In this document: positions 62,010 through 64,000 of the stretch, piece by piece | How the letters are laid out: the number at the start of each line of letters is the position of its first letter | How positions within the stretch are numbered: the first letter of the stretch is position 1 | Position numbers and translations under genes: made by a program | Notes under the pieces: generated by a model | Told to the model about the DNA's origin: nothing | Seen by the model: only the letters and a program-made list of their open reading frames with translations | The model's database searches: none | DNA from: Ceratodon purpureus | Lineage: Eukaryota; Streptophyta; Bryopsida; Pseudoditrichales; Ditrichaceae | Direction of reading: 5' to 3' | Length of the DNA: 64,000 nucleotides | NCBI GenBank assembly: GCA_014871385.1 | Contig: CM026423.1 | Location: forward strand, 10,471,952 to 10,535,951

Positions 62010-62268
62010 TTAACATTGGGCATAGCTGAACCGCTCTTTTACTAAATTTAGGAATATATTCCGATATTTATGGGGTTTCAAACATACACCCCGTGAAAAA
62101 ATTACACTAAACTGCAATCTAACTCTCTTCCACATACACATTATATACTTCAAGTTCATACGGTTGGATTAGGTCCATGTTTTGCCCATAGTATTCTACT
62201 TACCTTAGCTACAGTTTCATATGGTTAGATACAAAGCAGTAGGAACCTATTTTCATTTTTGCCAATAA

Positions 62269-62679
62269 TAAGGTAGAGGGTTGTATTCCCGAGCGGGTTG
62301 CAATCCCGACCCCTACTGATTGGGGAAGGGGTGTCAAGAACCAACCAGCCTTACTTGAGAAAGTGACCAAGAGGGTTCTAATTACGTCCATACTTGGGAA
62401 AACTGAAAGTTTATGATTGGTTCTCATTGGTGCCAAAGCGTTCTATTTTCAGAATCCAACCACTCATGAATGTAGGACTCTAGTGAATGGTTAATGGCCA
62501 CTCTATGCCTTCAGACTCAAGAATTCATAGAAAATTATAGAAATGCTCAAAAATTTAATTTTTTGGGAGATGCCTTTGCAATAGCTTTGCGGAGCATCCA
62601 AAGATATATATAAAAAAATCTTTCACAAGTCTAAGTATGCAAACTTGAAATTCAGTCGGGAATACAACCCTCTACCTTA
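62269..62679. repeat. 411-bp segment bounded by perfect 24-bp inverted repeats
   Basis: The sequence beginning TAAGGTAGAGGGTTGTATTC at 62269-62292 is repeated exactly in inverse orientation at 62656-62679. The interior is not palindromic and not coding. No target-site duplication is visible beside it. Confidence 0.75.
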
Positions 62680-62736
62680 GCACTGAAAACCAGAAAAAAC
62701 AGAGATGGTTGAAAAAAAACTCTGTGCTCCAAAGGG

Positions 62737-64000
62737 TTAACAGCAATTCAATCCTCTGCCTACCACTCCATCCTGCCTGGCAAGTTCCTACCCCAGACCT
62801 TACTTTCTGCACACTTTCCGGAACCCATTAGTTCAGAACCGGCACAAACCCCAACTCACCTCCGACTAACTTAAAATTAAATAAACTTTTAATGAAATTT
62901 AAACTTCTAGTAGGTGCAACCAGGAGTGGTTGAAGGTTCTATCTTTTCCCCCACTTTGTTGAAATGTTCATAAGTGACCTCTTTCACTCAGTTTGGCACT
63001 CACCTCCGGCAAGGATTGGCCAGGGCAGGCAGCAAATAGGGTGAACTGATAGCTAGCTACATGCAAGTTGAGTGAAATCATCAAATGACTGATTGGAAGT
63101 GACAAAGTTGAGCTAAATTTTTTGGAAGGATGGAAAAAATTATGTTTAGAGTGTTAACCTCTGAAAGATCCATTCCATTTTGGAAGGTTCAATGGAAAAT
63201 TGTTGTCATTTCAACAATTCTTTTAATTTTCACAAAAGTTTAGTAATTTCAAAAATTCAACAATATGATCTTAAAAGGTCATGATAAGGTGGATGTGGTG
63301 AAGAAATTTAGACCTTGGATACAAATGATTTCAAGATCATAACTCACAAGGATTGTGAAGCCACTATCAAGCATTTCTAAAACTTTTCTTATACATTCAA
63401 AAAAATTGTGCTTCAATATTTTCATATTATTTTTTGTATTATGAATAAGGCTCTCTAAAATGAATAAATCAAAAATGTTGTGGAAACCACAAAAAAACAA
63501 GTTTGCAATATGCATGGATTTGCTTTTCAAGTAATTACACGGGCAAGTTTTGAAGGTCAATGTGAAATCCAAAAAATAAATATACTAAAAGTGAATGATT
63601 TGATTTTTGTCTAGGTGTGATTTAAAATGTTAAGAAAGAAAAATAAACCACTAACACAAATTAATGCTAAGTTTATGGATTCTAAATCAAAACTTTGATT
63701 AAAGGACATATTTCATGGGGCAATTGAAAATAAAGAATTTATCATTTTTAAGCCTTCAATAGGGCAACCTTGCATGGAAGAAATTAATTTGGGCTACATC
63801 TTCAAAAGATTCCAAATGTCATACTGCACTTCATTGGCTGTATGGTCTCTCAAATAGCAGTAGATTTCATTGTATGGAGTTTTTAGGTCATTAATTTTGA
63901 ATGCAAAGTAAAAAAAATGAAGAAATTTCTGAATCCAATATTCTATGAGATTATGAGATTCAAAAATACAAAAAATATATTTTAAATGTGCTTTTAGTTG
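62737..64000. other. AT-rich intergenic DNA to window end
   Basis: No gene supported; the minus-strand frame at 63279-63572 is AT-rich, lacks a motif and has no splice partner. Confidence 0.55.

Larger units (their letters stand above)
60471..62736. mobile_element. possible 2.27-kb TTAA-flanked element containing nested repeats
   Basis: TTAA-CCCTTTGGAGC at 60467-60481 is mirrored by GCTCCAAAGGG-TTAA at 62726-62740, a 15-bp perfect inverted match including TTAA. CCC-starting ends with TTAA duplication are the piggyBac pattern. No transposase is seen inside. Element copy E and a 24-bp inverted repeat lie within it. It could be coincidence. Confidence 0.35.

Overview
This is nuclear DNA from a land plant. 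Genes are split by many short GT-AG introns and separated by AT-rich DNA, and several products are chloroplast proteins (starch synthase IV-like, OEP64/Toc64-like, a plastid-type sugar transporter). An Arg/His-rich linker-histone-like protein, the divergence of the products from Arabidopsis, and the AT-rich spacers make me lean to a bryophyte (moss or liverwort), but that is inference. I saw no tRNA, rRNA or CRISPR.

Layout. 1-8.1 kb is AT-rich, gene-poor and repeat-rich. 8.7-18.4 kb (+) is a complete starch synthase IV-like gene that I could assemble into 19 exons. 18.4-23.6 kb is repeats, including a CACTA-type hairpin MITE and two long TIR elements. 23.7-24.2 kb (-) is a linker-histone/protamine-like gene; 25.3-26.0 kb (-) encodes a four-pass membrane protein. 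27-33 kb is repeat-rich, with a broken copy of a beta-propeller-like exon and a 27-codon tandem repeat. 33.9-35.7 kb (+) is an aminoacylase-1 gene in five exons. 36.7-38.4 kb (-) is an intronless plastid sugar transporter, head-to-head with an OEP64/Toc64-like gene in 13 exons (39.6-44.0 kb, +). 44-49 kb holds another TIR element and a retroposon with target-site duplication. 49.2-52.6 kb (-) is a three-exon gene joining a Gly-rich/acidic repeat region, a propeller-like region and an AIG1/GIMAP-type GTPase. 53.3-54.0 kb (-) is an orphan ORF. 54.7-60.1 kb (-) is a gene of at least eight small exons with OB-fold-like segments, invisible to simple ORF calling. The rest, to 64 kb, is repeats.

Three of the genes would act at or in the chloroplast: granule initiation and glucan elongation (SS4), envelope sugar transport, and envelope preprotein docking (OEP64). 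Nothing in the sequence shows that they are co-regulated; only the transporter and OEP64 share an upstream region. The strongest leads are the propeller-GTPase fusion gene, the seven-copy TTAA-flanked TIR family (about 6 kb of the window), the intact Ser-Ser-Lys amidase triad in the OEP64 homologue, and the Arg-rich H1-like protein. Exon borders were assigned by eye from reading phase, splice consensus and family knowledge.
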